Made by a program: the position numbers and the translations under genes | Notes under the pieces: model-generated | Told to the model about the DNA's origin: nothing | What the model saw: only the letters and a program-made list of their open reading frames with translations | The model's database searches: none | Shown: positions 1-8,348 of the stretch, piece after piece | Numbering within the stretch: position 1 is the first letter of the stretch | How the letters are laid out: every line of letters starts with the position of its first letter | Assembly: GCF_002209355.2 (NCBI RefSeq) | Contig: NZ_CP106855.1 | Span: forward strand, 1,860,001-1,924,000 | DNA: 64,000 nucleotides | DNA from: Bdellovibrio sp. SKB1291214 | Lineage (GTDB): Bacteria; Bdellovibrionota; Bdellovibrionia; Bdellovibrionales; Bdellovibrionaceae | Direction of reading: 5' to 3'

Positions 1-2
1 TA

Positions 3-245
3 GAAGAGGGTGGCAAAGTGATGATCTATGGCCCTTTCAACTATAACGGTAAATTCACGACTGCCAGTAACGAAGAGTTTGATAAGACTTTGCGAGAGCA
101 AAATCCTTCAAGTGGCCTTCGCAATTTCGAGGATGTCTTAGCTGCGATGTTTAAGAATGGTTTTGAGCTGTTAAAAGATTATGAAATGCCTTCGAATAAT
201 CGCATGTTAGTATTCCGAAGACTTAAATTCATTAGCAAACGATAG
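3..245 (+). CDS. DUF938 family SAM-dependent methyltransferase, C-terminal part
   Basis: The reading frame is open to the left window edge, so only the last 80 residues are present. The segment MIYGPFNYNGKFT, followed by SNEEFD and the RNFEDV stretch, matches what I recall of the C-terminal half of the DUF938 methyltransferase-like family. There a YGPF motif follows the Rossmann core and precedes a conserved SN..FD motif. The SAM-binding region lies outside the window. Substrate is unknown for the family. The next gene is more than 200 bases downstream with its own ribosome-binding site, so co-transcription is not evident. Confidence 0.7.
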   Translation, partial: EEGGKVMIYGPFNYNGKFTTASNEEFDKTLREQNPSSGLRNFEDVLAAMFKNGFELLKDYEMPSNNRMLVFRRLKFISKR

Positions 246-481
246 ATCTCAGAAAGCAAACGATACGCTGGTAAAATGGATGTTCGTTTGCTATACTCAG
301 TCAATAATGATTTCAGCATCTCATCTTTCTTATTTTAACTTTAAAGCTTTACCGCTCCAATTAGGGATGGTTTTGAAGTTTATTTCTTTGAACCGCAGGG
401 ATTACCTCTGTGGTGCTTTTGCTTTCGCTTTCTAGATTTCAACTCAATTTAAAAACTGAATATTAACAAAAGGAGTGCCCT

Positions 482-862
482 ATGCAGCAGCTTCCCTCAT
501 TAGTTATCTCGCAAGAGGACTATACAAAAATCTCTACCTTGCTATCAGTGTCTAAGGCGCCGATTGCAGAACAGCTTGAAGAAGAGCTTGATCGTGCAGA
601 GTTGGTTCCCTCTGACGAACTTCCCCAAGATACCGTATCGATGAATTCCCAAGTGACGTTTGTGGATCTGGATACTGGCAAAGAACAGTCAGTTATTTTA
701 GCTTACCCAAACGATGCTAATATCGAGCAGAACAAAGTTTCGATCCTGGCTCCAGTTGGTGCGGCCTTAATTGGTTTGCGTGTAGGACAAATGATTGATT
801 GGCCTATTGCTGATGGTAAGGTCCGCAGAATCAAAGTGGTCTCGGTTTATAGAGGTGGATAA
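482..862 (+). CDS. rnk: Rnk-like / GreA-GreB C-terminal domain protein
   Basis: This 126-residue protein is about the length of Rnk, the regulator of nucleoside diphosphate kinase. Its second half contains PNDANIEQNKVSILAPVGAALIGLRVGQ, the pattern of the GreA/GreB C-terminal FKBP-like fold that contacts the RNA polymerase secondary channel. The N-terminal half is helical and short, as in Rnk, and lacks the long coiled coil of the Gre factors. The start follows a clear AAAAGGAGTG ribosome-binding site. A strong terminator follows the stop directly, so it is probably monocistronic. The family is clear. A role in nucleotide-kinase regulation is borrowed from the enterobacterial homologue and is not shown here. 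Confidence 0.8.
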   Translation: MQQLPSLVISQEDYTKISTLLSVSKAPIAEQLEEELDRAELVPSDELPQDTVSMNSQVTFVDLDTGKEQSVILAYPNDANIEQNKVSILAPVGAALIGLRVGQMIDWPIADGKVRRIKVVSVYRGG

Positions 863-890
863 AAAAGAGGGAGTAATTCTCCCTCTTTTT
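863..890 (+). terminator. Rho-independent terminator after rnk-like gene
   Basis: AAAAGAGGGAG and CTCCCTCTTTTT are complementary arms around a TAATT loop, ending in a T-run. The hairpin begins immediately after the stop codon at 862. Confidence 0.85.
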
Positions 891-929
891 CGTTAAGCTA
901 TTTCTTCGAACCCAAAGTTTGGAGAAGAC

Positions 930-1787
930 ATGATGAAGTACGTTTTGTCGTTTTTTGTTCTTGTTCTTGCAGCCTGCGCCCACACATCTAAAGTTTCTGA
1001 CGAAACTAAATCCGTAAAGCTTCAACCAGATCAAAGTGGTTATTTGAAAGTTAACGGTACAGATATTTATTACGAAATGCATGGTACTGGCGAACCCTTG
1101 GTTCTTTTGCATGGAGGCGGGTCTGATATTCACGTCAGTTTTGGGAAGGGTATTGTTGCTTTGTCGAAACATTTTCGCGTCATTGCCTTTGATGAGCAGG
1201 GGCATGGAAAATCTCCAGTATCGGATCGACCTTTTGGTTTTGAAAACACGGCGAAAGATATCGCTGAAGCTTTAAAACAGCTTCACATTGAAAAAGCGAA
1301 GTTCATCGGATTTAGTAACGGCGCCACGACAGGAATGTACATTGGCATTCTTTATCCGGATCTGATGAGCAAAATGGTTTTAGGTTCAGGGCTGTACAGT
1401 CGTAAGGGTGCTCCACCGCAATTCTGGGAAATGATGAAGGGTGCGACCATCAATTCCATGCCTCAAGAATTGAAAGACGCTTATGTGAAGGTTTCACCTC
1501 GTCCCCAAGATCTGCAAAAGATGTTCGAATATGATTCAAATCGTATGCGCACCTTTAAAGACATCCCGGAAAAATCCATTCGCGCCGTTAAAGTTCCTGT
1601 CTTGATTATGCAAACGGATCAAGATGTCGCGACATTAGAACATGGAGTTTACGTGACTAGACTGCTTCCGCAAGGGCGGTTCGCAGTTTTGCCTGGACCT
1701 CACGATAATTTTATCGGGAGCGTATCGAAAGATTCTCCTGCCATGGCACAAGCAAGTTTAAATATCATGATCGATTTCTTAAAATAA
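930..1787 (+). CDS. Alpha/beta hydrolase, predicted lipoprotein
   Basis: The first 16 residues form a lipoprotein signal with lipobox LAAC, so the mature protein should be lipid-anchored in the envelope. The rest is an alpha/beta-hydrolase fold: VLLHGGG oxyanion-region motif near residue 60, a nucleophile elbow GFSNG near residue 130, a late Asp in QTDQD, and a C-terminal His in PGPHDNF. These give a complete Ser-Asp-His triad. Length (285 residues) is normal. A GGAGA motif sits upstream of tandem ATG codons. Substrate cannot be predicted. The following frameshifted SnoaL-like gene begins within 30 bases and may be in the same transcript. Confidence 0.85.
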   Translation: MMKYVLSFFVLVLAACAHTSKVSDETKSVKLQPDQSGYLKVNGTDIYYEMHGTGEPLVLLHGGGSDIHVSFGKGIVALSKHFRVIAFDEQGHGKSPVSDRPFGFENTAKDIAEALKQLHIEKAKFIGFSNGATTGMYIGILYPDLMSKMVLGSGLYSRKGAPPQFWEMMKGATINSMPQELKDAYVKVSPRPQDLQKMFEYDSNRMRTFKDIPEKSIRAVKVPVLIMQTDQDVATLEHGVYVTRLLPQGRFAVLPGPHDNFIGSVSKDSPAMAQASLNIMIDFLK

Positions 1788-1814
1788 TTTAAAATGAATT
1801 TTAGTGGAGGTTTC

Positions 1815-2251
1815 GTGTCGCTTCAGGATCAAAATCACGTCAACGACATTGTAACAGTTAAGCAAGTATATGCGGGAATTAACCGCAATGAAACTGATGC
1901 GTTACTGAAATTCTTTGCTCCCGATATTGTTAGAGTAGAGCCTGAAGGCTTTCCTTCGTCTGGAATATATCGCGGGCTTGATCAGATGAAAGTGCACCTA
2001 GCACAAGGAAGAAGCACTTGGGCTGAAGGCAGTTGCGAACCTGAGCAAAAGTCGTCAATGATAAGGTCGTTGTTTTTGTTCATGTGCGAGTCAGACTGAA
2101 GGATAAGACTGAGTGGATCGATGCGCGATTGGGTGACGTTTTTCAATTTAAAAATGGAAAAATCACGGAAATGCGATCTTTCCTGAATAGCGAAGATGCA
2201 ATGAGATGGGCTGAAGAAAATAATTTTTTGAGGAGATTTTGTCATGTCTAA
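1815..2251 (+). pseudogene. SnoaL-like (NTF2 fold) protein, frameshifted
   Basis: From GTG at 1815, which follows AGTGGAGG, the frame reads VKQVYAGINRNETDALLKFFAPDIVRVEPEGFPSSG, a typical SnoaL-like start. It then ends early at 2099. From about 2051 a second frame reads VVNDKVVVFVHVRVRLKDKTEW and FKNGKITEMRSF, the expected second half, through 2251. Restoring one A in the four-A run at 2047-2050 would join both halves into one normal SnoaL-like protein. The GTG start is chosen over ATG 1794 because of the ribosome-binding site. Either a recent mutation or a base-calling error in the homopolymer could explain it. The second half overlaps the start of the next gene. Confidence 0.75.
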
Positions 2252-2723
2252 AATGTACGTAAGTGTATGGTCCGATGATAAAGCCACCGAGATGGCAAAG
2301 TTTTATAAATCAGTTTTTAAAGACGCTAAAATTGGCAAGTCCGCTTATTGGGGAAGTAACCCCATGGGAGTTAAAGAGGGTTCTGTTCTGACGACTCACA
2401 TTACTTTAATGGGTCAAAAGATCATGCTGTTAAATGGTTTCACGAAAATGCCATTTAATGAATCTATCTCCTTCGTTGTTCCATGTAAAACTCAGCGCGA
2501 AATCGACTACTACTGGAAAAAACTTTCTAGCGGCGGTGGTAAAGAAGTAGAGTGCGGCTGGGTTGTTGATAAATATGGGGTGCGCTGGCAGGTGACTCCC
2601 GCTGAATTCGATAAGTGGAATACCAGTAAAAACAAAAAGAAAAAAGAAGCCGTCATGCATGCAATGTGGAAGATGAAAAAGCTTGATATTAAAAAGCTAA
2701 GAGACGCTTACGAAAAATCTTAA
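2244..2723 (+). CDS. VOC family (PhnB / 3-demethylubiquinone methyltransferase-like) protein
   Basis: The 159-residue sequence has VSVWSDDKATEMAKFYKSVFKDAKIGK, then a THITLMGQKIMLLNGF strand, SISFVVPCKTQREIDYYWKKLSSGGGKEVECGWVVDKYGVRWQV and a final PAEF. This is the PhnB-like vicinal-oxygen-chelate pattern, sometimes named 3-demethylubiquinone-9 3-methyltransferase, although most members have no proven methyltransferase activity. The C-terminal 35 residues are Lys-rich and resemble the AMMxMxKLDIxxLxxA tail of this group. It starts after TGAGGAG and overlaps the repaired SnoaL frame by eight bases, suggesting translational coupling. Function is unknown. Confidence 0.8.
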   Translation: MSKMYVSVWSDDKATEMAKFYKSVFKDAKIGKSAYWGSNPMGVKEGSVLTTHITLMGQKIMLLNGFTKMPFNESISFVVPCKTQREIDYYWKKLSSGGGKEVECGWVVDKYGVRWQVTPAEFDKWNTSKNKKKKEAVMHAMWKMKKLDIKKLRDAYEKS

Positions 2724-2736
2724 ATAAGGTTTTGGT

Positions 2737-3081
2737 ATGGAAGACGCATCAGCCATTTTTAGAAAAAAAAGTGTTAACTTATTGCGAGCAGCAATGGCTG
2801 CTCGTGAAACGGAAGCCGTTGGCGCTATTCGTGCTATTATGACAGCGGTGGATAATGCAGGAGCAGTTCCCAAAGAGGAGATCGCAGATTTAGATCCCAC
2901 GGTATCAGAAGTTCCACGTAAACCGGTGACCATCGAAATGATCGAGGAAATTATTAAATCCGAAATGATCATGCGGCGACATGCTAAATCCGAATATGAA
3001 CGCTTGGGAAATCTTGGTGAAGCAGAGAAAATCCGCCTTAGCCTTATCACTCTCGAAGACCTTTTAAAGTTTCTAGTTTAG
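2737..3081 (+). CDS. GatB/YqeY-like small protein
   Basis: This 114-residue protein has two helical blocks. LLRAAMAARETEAVGAIRAIMTAVDNA resembles the YqeY N-terminal AMKARDxxRLxxIRxxxxAI helix. EEIIKSEMIMRRHAKSEYERLGNLGEAEKIRLSLITLEDLL resembles the YqeY block ending in a leucine-rich linker. YqeY proteins are usually near 150 residues, so the C-terminal tail is missing or the resemblance is only partial. It starts 13 bases after the VOC gene behind AAGG and probably belongs to the same transcript. The role of YqeY proteins is poorly known; a tRNA amidotransferase-like fold is the only hint. Confidence 0.5.
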   Translation: MEDASAIFRKKSVNLLRAAMAARETEAVGAIRAIMTAVDNAGAVPKEEIADLDPTVSEVPRKPVTIEMIEEIIKSEMIMRRHAKSEYERLGNLGEAEKIRLSLITLEDLLKFLV

Positions 3082-3116
3082 TTGCTCTTTTGCTAAGGTG
3101 GCCGTATCCTTGAAAT

Positions 3117-3569
3117 ATGTCAGACATATTTTATGTGGTTCTTCTTATTCTTGGGGCCTTGCTGATTTACTTTCGTCCGTTAGCGCGCGCGACGAATGTG
3201 TCTATCTACTGGGAAATAGCCGTCGGCTCCCTGGCCATTGTGGCATTTTCAATCCACATGCTTAATACCTATGTTGTTCAAAAAGAAATTGAAGAGGGGC
3301 TTTCAAAACAGCCCTGCGGCAGTTCTAGTCCTCAAGGAGTTTGCTATAACTTAGATCGTACGGTCTGCGAGTCCGCATGGAATAGTGTTGATCAAGGATG
3401 TAAGGATGAGGCCGCTCCCGTTTTGAAAGAGCGACCTGGTGCTTTGATTGGTCCGATTGTAAATCGTTGTAAAGCACGCCGAATGGATAAGGTCCTACGT
3501 TATAATAGAATCAAGGCCGACACAGCTTTGTGCCGTGCTTACTTTGACTATATCGATAATCCGAATTAG
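3117..3569 (+). CDS. Membrane protein with cysteine-rich soluble tail, unknown
   Basis: I do not recognise this 150-residue protein. Residues about 4-20 and 30-50 are hydrophobic and can form two membrane segments. The remaining 95 residues are polar and contain seven cysteines, several in CGSSSPQGVC and VCESAWNSVDQGC. That suggests a disulfide-bonded domain outside the cytoplasm. A weak AAGGTGG lies 17 bases upstream of the ATG, so the start is less certain than for its neighbours. Confidence 0.65.
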   Translation: MSDIFYVVLLILGALLIYFRPLARATNVSIYWEIAVGSLAIVAFSIHMLNTYVVQKEIEEGLSKQPCGSSSPQGVCYNLDRTVCESAWNSVDQGCKDEAAPVLKERPGALIGPIVNRCKARRMDKVLRYNRIKADTALCRAYFDYIDNPN

Positions 3570-3590
3570 CTATTTCGTTATATTCTTTAA

Positions 3591-3648
3591 GCACAGAGGA
3601 AATTCGAGCTAAACCGTTCTTAAATAGACTCAAGAATTTCATCTGTGC
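3591..3648. repeat. Inverted repeat at convergent gene ends
   Basis: Arms at 3591-3605 and 3634-3648 match in 14 of 15 positions as inverted repeats, separated by 28 bases. The structure lies between the converging membrane-protein and SDR genes. It has no strong T-run, so it may be a poor terminator, an mRNA-stabilising stem, or a relic. Confidence 0.5.
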
Positions 3649-3651
3649 CTC

Positions 3652-4413
3652 CTAACGAAGTCCGCCAGAGCCTTGGATGCGTTCGCCTGTGACCCAAGCA
3701 GAATCATCAGAGGCCAAGAACAAAGCAATTTTTGCGATGTCTTGTGGTTGGCCGATACGTCCCAGTGGGGTTTGTGCGACGATGTTTTTCTCCATATCAC
3801 TGCCGATCATACCAAGAGTTCTAGAGCCTTCCGTCTCAACACCGCCCGGAGCGATATTATTGACGCGAATTTTTCTGCCAGCCAATTCTCTGGCTAAGCC
3901 AATCGTCATAGTGTCGACCGCACCCTTTGTTGCAGCATAAATTGCAGTTCCTGGCATCGGGCTTGTGCTAACAACAGAACTGACATTAATGATGCTTCCG
4001 CCGTCTTTGGTGAAGTGCTTAATGGCTTCGCGAGTGGAAAGTAGGATTCCCAAAACATTCGTATTGAATTGACGGTGGAATTCTTCTTCAGTGACCTCTT
4101 CGATGGTTGTAAATTTATAAATGCCAGCGTTATTCACTAAGATGTCCAGTTTCCCAAAGGCCTTCTTGGTTTCGTCAAAAATTCTTTTGACGTCGTCAGC
4201 ATTGGCAACGCTACCTTGTACGGCGATAGCTTTGCCATCATTGGCGACGATTTCTTTAACGACTCTTTCGGCGTCTTCTTTACTTGAGGAATAGTTAACA
4301 ACCACTGCCGCACCATTTGCAGCGTATTCTTTAGCGATAGCCGCACCAATTCCTTTAGAGGCTCCTGTAACGACTGCCACTTTCCCGTTTAGCTTTTTCA
4401 CTTCGATCTCCAT
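3652..4413 (-). CDS. SDR family oxidoreductase, ArsR-adjacent
   Basis: A 253-residue classical short-chain dehydrogenase/reductase. TGASKGIG near residue 17 is the NAD(P)-binding glycine motif, NNAG follows near residue 93, the catalytic Tyr-Lys pair is YAATK near 160, and IRVNNIAPGGVET is the usual PG motif. The C-terminus GERIQGSGGLR is close to the family IxVDGG ending. The gene lies downstream of an ArsR-type regulator on the same strand. Its promoter is flanked by copies of a CTTAGATAA element, so it is a likely target of that regulator. The substrate cannot be read from the sequence. Confidence 0.9.
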   Translation of the reverse strand: MEIEVKKLNGKVAVVTGASKGIGAAIAKEYAANGAAVVVNYSSSKEDAERVVKEIVANDGKAIAVQGSVANADDVKRIFDETKKAFGKLDILVNNAGIYKFTTIEEVTEEEFHRQFNTNVLGILLSTREAIKHFTKDGGSIINVSSVVSTSPMPGTAIYAATKGAVDTMTIGLARELAGRKIRVNNIAPGGVETEGSRTLGMIGSDMEKNIVAQTPLGRIGQPQDIAKIALFLASDDSAWVTGERIQGSGGLR

Positions 4414-4447
4414 TGATTATCCGGTTGCCCGGGGTTTCGTATTATTC

Positions 4448-4513
4448 GACACTTAGATAAATATCGAAATGAAAATTTCTTTGTCAATGTGACACTTAGA
4501 TAATTGTCTAAGT
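4448..4513 (-). promoter_or_regulatory. SDR promoter with paired ArsR-type operator sites
   Basis: On the minus strand TTGACA (4482-4487) and TATTTA (4458-4463) are 18 bases apart and fit a sigma-70 promoter reading into the SDR gene. The sequence GACACTTAGATAA occurs twice in direct orientation, at 4448-4460 across the -10 box and at 4491-4503 upstream of the -35 box. The upstream copy extends into ACTTAGATAATTGTCTAAGT (4494-4513), an imperfect palindrome. Sites bracketing a promoter are a usual repressor arrangement. That the neighbouring ArsR protein binds them is inference. Confidence 0.65.
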
Positions 4514-4630
4514 ATTAAAAAACTTGAATAATTACAATTAGATAGAAGGGTGGGTCGCCTGAATTTATGCAGGTATGGACATATGTCGCATCCATTTAGG
4601 TCTACAAATCGGAGACCGAGGATTTCAAAA

Positions 4631-4927
4631 TCAGATTTTTGAGAGCTTATCTAGATAGGCGTGCAAAACATCGCGCTGAACTGAAAGGCGCATGAATTTA
4701 CCTTCGCGTGTGATTGTAACTAAACCGGCGGTCTCTAGTTCTTTAATATGATGAGACAGAGTCGCGGCACTGATGTCATGCTCTTCTTGAAGAGCACTGC
4801 AGGCCATTGCTTTATCATTTTTGCAGGAACCGATTTGCTTCAAAATAAGATAACGACGAGGCTCTGCTAAAGCCTTCCCGATCTGTTCAAACTGTTTATC
4901 TGTTAATCGCACCGATTTCGTCGTCAT
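4631..4927 (-). CDS. ArsR family winged-helix regulator
   Basis: This 98-residue protein is the size of a minimal ArsR/SmtB repressor. [15 protein letters not shown] is the family first helix, and [38 protein letters not shown] is the recognition helix and beta wing. It has two cysteines (C34 and C42) but lacks the metal-site ELCVCDL motif of true arsenic sensors, so a non-metal signal is likely. It lies upstream of the SDR gene on the same strand, about 217 bases away, and that gap carries repeated palindromic sites. Confidence 0.85.
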   Translation of the reverse strand: MTTKSVRLTDKQFEQIGKALAEPRRYLILKQIGSCKNDKAMACSALQEEHDISAATLSHHIKELETAGLVTITREGKFMRLSVQRDVLHAYLDKLSKI

Positions 4928-4982
4928 GAACTAGATCATACAATAAATCGCAAAATCTGTCCAGCCAGTGCTTTCCCGAGGA

Positions 4983-5570
4983 TTAGTCGTGTAAACCCAA
5001 GCCCTTCAAAATTTTAGGAACGCATTTTTCGACTCGCGCAATTCGTGTGGCTTCTTGTTTTGCAGAAGCGATATGCATTGTATAAAGTCTTTGGCGTCCT
5101 GGTGTGAGTTTTTCAAAAGCGATTTTAAGTTTTTTATTCTTGTTTAAAGCAGCTTGAAGTTCTTCCGGCATTGTTAACTTTTTAGGTGCAGATTTGACAA
5201 CTTTTGCTCCCGAGTCATTTACCTTGATAGCTTGTTTGATCAAGGCCTTCATATCAGCTCGTACCTTTTTAACATCACTTAAAGAATGAAACTCCAGTCT
5301 TTTCACAATCTGAGAGTTGTCGCCAGGAGATTTCAGAATTTTTTTAGGGTCTTTTAAAAGCACACCATTGAAAAACATCAAAGCACACATGTTTTTGAAA
5401 GTCTGAATCATGATCAGGTTCTTGCCATTTCGAGTGTAACAAGGAAATCGCCATTTGAAATCTTCTTGAAGATCGCATTCAAGGCAAACCTCTCTCATCA
5501 ATTTAGCTTCGTTGGGCCAAACTTTTTCAGATTTTATAAACGCGTCGACTTTGCTTTTAGTTTTAGGCAT
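4983..5570 (-). CDS. YdeI/OmpD-associated family protein (DUF1801)
   Basis: The 195-residue protein begins with a DUF1801-like domain: VDAFIKSEKVWPNEAKLMREVCLECDLQEDFKWRFPCYTRNGKNLIMIQTFKNMCALMFFNG. It ends with the OmdA/YdeI C-terminal block of PEELQAALNKNKKLKIAFEKLTPGRQRLYTMHIASAKQEATRIARVEKCV. Both parts and their order match the YdeI family. Members have been linked to polymyxin resistance and to iron-sulfur-like folds, but biochemical function is unsettled. It is transcribed alone. Confidence 0.85.
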   Translation of the reverse strand: MPKTKSKVDAFIKSEKVWPNEAKLMREVCLECDLQEDFKWRFPCYTRNGKNLIMIQTFKNMCALMFFNGVLLKDPKKILKSPGDNSQIVKRLEFHSLSDVKKVRADMKALIKQAIKVNDSGAKVVKSAPKKLTMPEELQAALNKNKKLKIAFEKLTPGRQRLYTMHIASAKQEATRIARVEKCVPKILKGLGLHD

Positions 5571-5704
5571 GTTTTACCCGTCAAATTTAAATTGTTTTAA
5601 GCTCTAATACATCTTTCCGGCATTTATCTGTCCTGACAATCGGATACCGTAAACCAAGCTTCTACAAGAGCAAAACTGGATGTCTTTCGCGGGGTGGAGG
5701 TAAA

Positions 5705-7081
5705 TTAATAGTAGGCAGTAGGGTTTGGCATTGCGGTTAGCATAAAGGCTTTTGCCAAATCGATTTTTAGTTGCGCCAGTTTTTCATTTGCATCTTTTTG
5801 ATCGTACGCGCGTAAGATTGCGGATGGATGCCATGAAATAACGATACTTTCGGCTAAGGAATTATTAGTAATTACTTTATCACGGACTTCGTTGATTTTT
5901 ACCAATTTTCCTAGAATAGAAGTCGCGGCCGTCGCACCCAAAGCAATAATTACTTTTGGCTTAATAGCAGCGATCTCGGCTTCAAGCCAAGGCTTACAGG
6001 CGTGCATATCAGAGCCACTTGGCTTTTTATGAATACGGGCTTTGCCATCCTCGGACGGGGACCATTTGAAATGTTTTACGGCATTCGTAATGTAGACCGA
6101 GTCTCTCGGAATTCCCAATTCGATTAAAGCTTCTGACAGAATTTTTCCAGCGGGTCCGATAAAGGCATGACCGATTAAATCTTCTTCGTTGCCGGGTTGC
6201 TCCCCGACAATCATCAGTTTTGCTTTAGGATTTCCCTCGCCAAAAACTGTTTGGGTGGCGTACTCTGCCCAAGGACAGATTTTACACTTCTTTGCTAAGT
6301 CCTTAATTCCATTTAACGATAAATTTGCGGGAACATCTGCGCGTACTTTCGGAGCTTGTGCCATTTTCTGTAAGCGTTCCGGGGCTTCGCGAATCAACTC
6401 GTGAATTAAAGCAGTCTCGGGCATACTTGACCAGTATTTCGGTGACATCTCTTGCTTCATCATCTTGATATTGAGGCGAGCCGGATTAAAGATCGACTTA
6501 TAATAAGTTTTCCACACCTCATCGAACTCATCCTGATGATTGAACTCGTGCTCGGGCATTCCCTCTGCAAATGTCAGCTCTTTCAAATTCCAATGAGCGG
6601 AGGCATCTGGGGAAAAGATGGACCATGGTTTATCACCAAAGCGTCGGACAAAAAATGGAGTTCCTAGTTCCATGATCAGATGCTCAGTCTTGTGCCAAGC
6701 TATGTAGCCCTCTTGTCCATCAATTTCGATTTTCTTAAATCGCACAAAGGCGTGCATTTTATGAATATCTTTACGGACAGATTTAACTAAATCCATTGCT
6801 TTCTTTACATCGCTATCTGTGATGATGTTCAGTAAATGACTTGTTTCGTGATTCAGTCGATAGACTAAGCGATAAAGCAAATCCCACCGGTCCGGCTCGC
6901 GAGCCGCCGCAATCAAAGGACCAATTTCTAAAAACTCTTTAGGAATGACAGGCTTTTCTAAGGGTTTTCGTTCAAGAACAGAAAATAAAAATTGAGGACT
7001 GTCATTCCAAACAGCTTCGGCAGGAGACACGCCATCAATCAATTGCTTGCGAGCTTTCTCTCGCCACTGATTCCAGTTCAT
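5705..7081 (-). CDS. DUF4130-UdgX fusion, uracil-DNA-binding protein
   Basis: The N-terminal 250 residues match the DUF4130 / TIGR03915 DNA-metabolism domain, including LVYRLNHETSHLLN and the KMHAFVRF segment. The C-terminal 200 residues are a uracil-DNA glycosylase fold of the UdgX type. GEQPGNEED is at 293, GHAFIGPAGKILSEAL follows, NAVKHFKW is near 333 and HPSAILR is near the end. The RIHKKPS loop at 349-355 corresponds to the KRIH loop whose His in studied UdgX proteins bonds covalently to the abasic site after removing uracil. C266 and C269, with C362, are likely iron-sulfur ligands. It overlaps the upstream radical SAM gene by four bases (ATGA), so the two are translationally coupled. 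Confidence 0.88.
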   Translation of the reverse strand: MNWNQWREKARKQLIDGVSPAEAVWNDSPQFLFSVLERKPLEKPVIPKEFLEIGPLIAAAREPDRWDLLYRLVYRLNHETSHLLNIITDSDVKKAMDLVKSVRKDIHKMHAFVRFKKIEIDGQEGYIAWHKTEHLIMELGTPFFVRRFGDKPWSIFSPDASAHWNLKELTFAEGMPEHEFNHQDEFDEVWKTYYKSIFNPARLNIKMMKQEMSPKYWSSMPETALIHELIREAPERLQKMAQAPKVRADVPANLSLNGIKDLAKKCKICPWAEYATQTVFGEGNPKAKLMIVGEQPGNEEDLIGHAFIGPAGKILSEALIELGIPRDSVYITNAVKHFKWSPSEDGKARIHKKPSGSDMHACKPWLEAEIAAIKPKVIIALGATAATSILGKLVKINEVRDKVITNNSLAESIVISWHPSAILRAYDQKDANEKLAQLKIDLAKAFMLTAMPNPTAYY

Positions 7082-8346
7082 AGGTCACCGGAAACCGCAG
7101 AAAGCTTTACGTCAAAAAGTGATAGCTGTTTGTCCTCAGGTTTAATGCGCTCTTTAAGATCATTAGCATCAACTAAGTAAACGTCAGGATTATGATCTTG
7201 GGTGATGATGAAATATTTTGCGCGCTTCAAAGGAATGCGAAGTTTGCCGATATCAAGCAAAGTAATTCGGCGGAAAGGACGCATCTGTAAAATACGTTCA
7301 ACGTTCTTTACACCGAATCCCGGGACTCGCAAAAGCTCCTCTCGACTGGCTGTATTTACATTCACCGGAAAAGCATGGCGATTGCGAAGAGCCCAAGCAG
7401 TCTTTGGATCAATGTCCAACGGTAAGTTTGGAGCATCAGTGCTTGTTAGTTCTTTGGCATCGAACTTATAAAAGCGCACCAGCCAGTCTGCTTGATACAA
7501 TCGGTTTTCCCGCACTAGGGAAGGTTCGCCTCGCGGTAAAAAAGCATCTGCATGAGGAATCGGACTATAAGCCGAGTAATAAACTCTACGTAGAGAATAC
7601 TTTTTATAGAGATCTTGGGATTGATGCAGAATCACAGAGTCGGTGCTTTCAGTCGCACCCACGATCATTTGGGTTGTTTGACCTGCGGGAGCAAAGCGGG
7701 GAGCCTTGAAAAACTTTTTTTGATCTTCCTTCGCCTCCTCGACCCGAGTGGCGATTTGATCCATGGAAGTGGTCGCTTCCTTAATTGTTTTTGCGGGAGC
7801 CAATGCATTTAAATCTTCTTGGACAGGCATTTCGATATTTGCACTGACACGATCTGCCCACAGGCCGGCTTTGAGAATCAACTCTTGCGATGACCCTGCG
7901 ACAACTTTTAAGTGAATATAACCTTGAAATTTGTGTTCAATACGCAGGGACTTAGCGACTTGAATCAGCAGCTCCATGGTTTCATCGGAACTGTTGATAA
8001 TGCCGGAACTTAAAAACAGTCCTTCAATATAATTTCTGCGATAAAACTCTAACGTGAGTTGAACGATTTCTTCAGGCGTGAAGCGTGCGCGTTTTACATC
8101 GCTGGAAACGCGATTTACACAATACTTGCAATCAAAGATGCAAAAATTGGTCATCAGAATTTTAAGAAGGCTGATGCAACGACCATCCGGTGCGTAGCTG
8201 TGGCAAATTCCCATGCCCTCCACATTCCCCATCCCGCCGTTTTCACGTTTACGTTGTGAACCGCTTGAGGAGCAAGAGGCATCGTATTTCGCAGCGTCTG
8301 CGAGGATAGCGAGTTTTGACTTGAGAACATCCCATTTGATTGTCAT
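7078..8346 (-). CDS. Putative DNA modification/repair radical SAM protein
   Basis: The 422-residue protein carries the radical SAM cluster motif CIFDCKYC, with Cys at 69, 73 and 76 in CX3CX2C spacing. It has further cysteines upstream (GICHS and GRC) and a C-terminal helix-hairpin-helix, VNTASREELLRVPGFGVKNVERIL, of the sort that binds DNA. This matches the family TIGR03916, whose genes accompany UdgX-type uracil-DNA proteins, as here. It is expected to be cytoplasmic and to act on DNA, but the reaction is not known to me. The ATG at 8346 has no Shine-Dalgarno sequence and sits at the predicted transcription start. Confidence 0.88.
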   Translation of the reverse strand: MTIKWDVLKSKLAILADAAKYDASCSSSGSQRKRENGGMGNVEGMGICHSYAPDGRCISLLKILMTNFCIFDCKYCVNRVSSDVKRARFTPEEIVQLTLEFYRRNYIEGLFLSSGIINSSDETMELLIQVAKSLRIEHKFQGYIHLKVVAGSSQELILKAGLWADRVSANIEMPVQEDLNALAPAKTIKEATTSMDQIATRVEEAKEDQKKFFKAPRFAPAGQTTQMIVGATESTDSVILHQSQDLYKKYSLRRVYYSAYSPIPHADAFLPRGEPSLVRENRLYQADWLVRFYKFDAKELTSTDAPNLPLDIDPKTAWALRNRHAFPVNVNTASREELLRVPGFGVKNVERILQMRPFRRITLLDIGKLRIPLKRAKYFIITQDHNPDVYLVDANDLKERIKPEDKQLSLFDVKLSAVSGDL

Positions 8347-8348
8347 TA

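Noticed and set aside
831-1205. 124-codon minus-strand frame over the rnk terminator and hydrolase start
   Set aside because: It is antisense to the hydrolase signal peptide, contains the terminator and has no ribosome-binding site.
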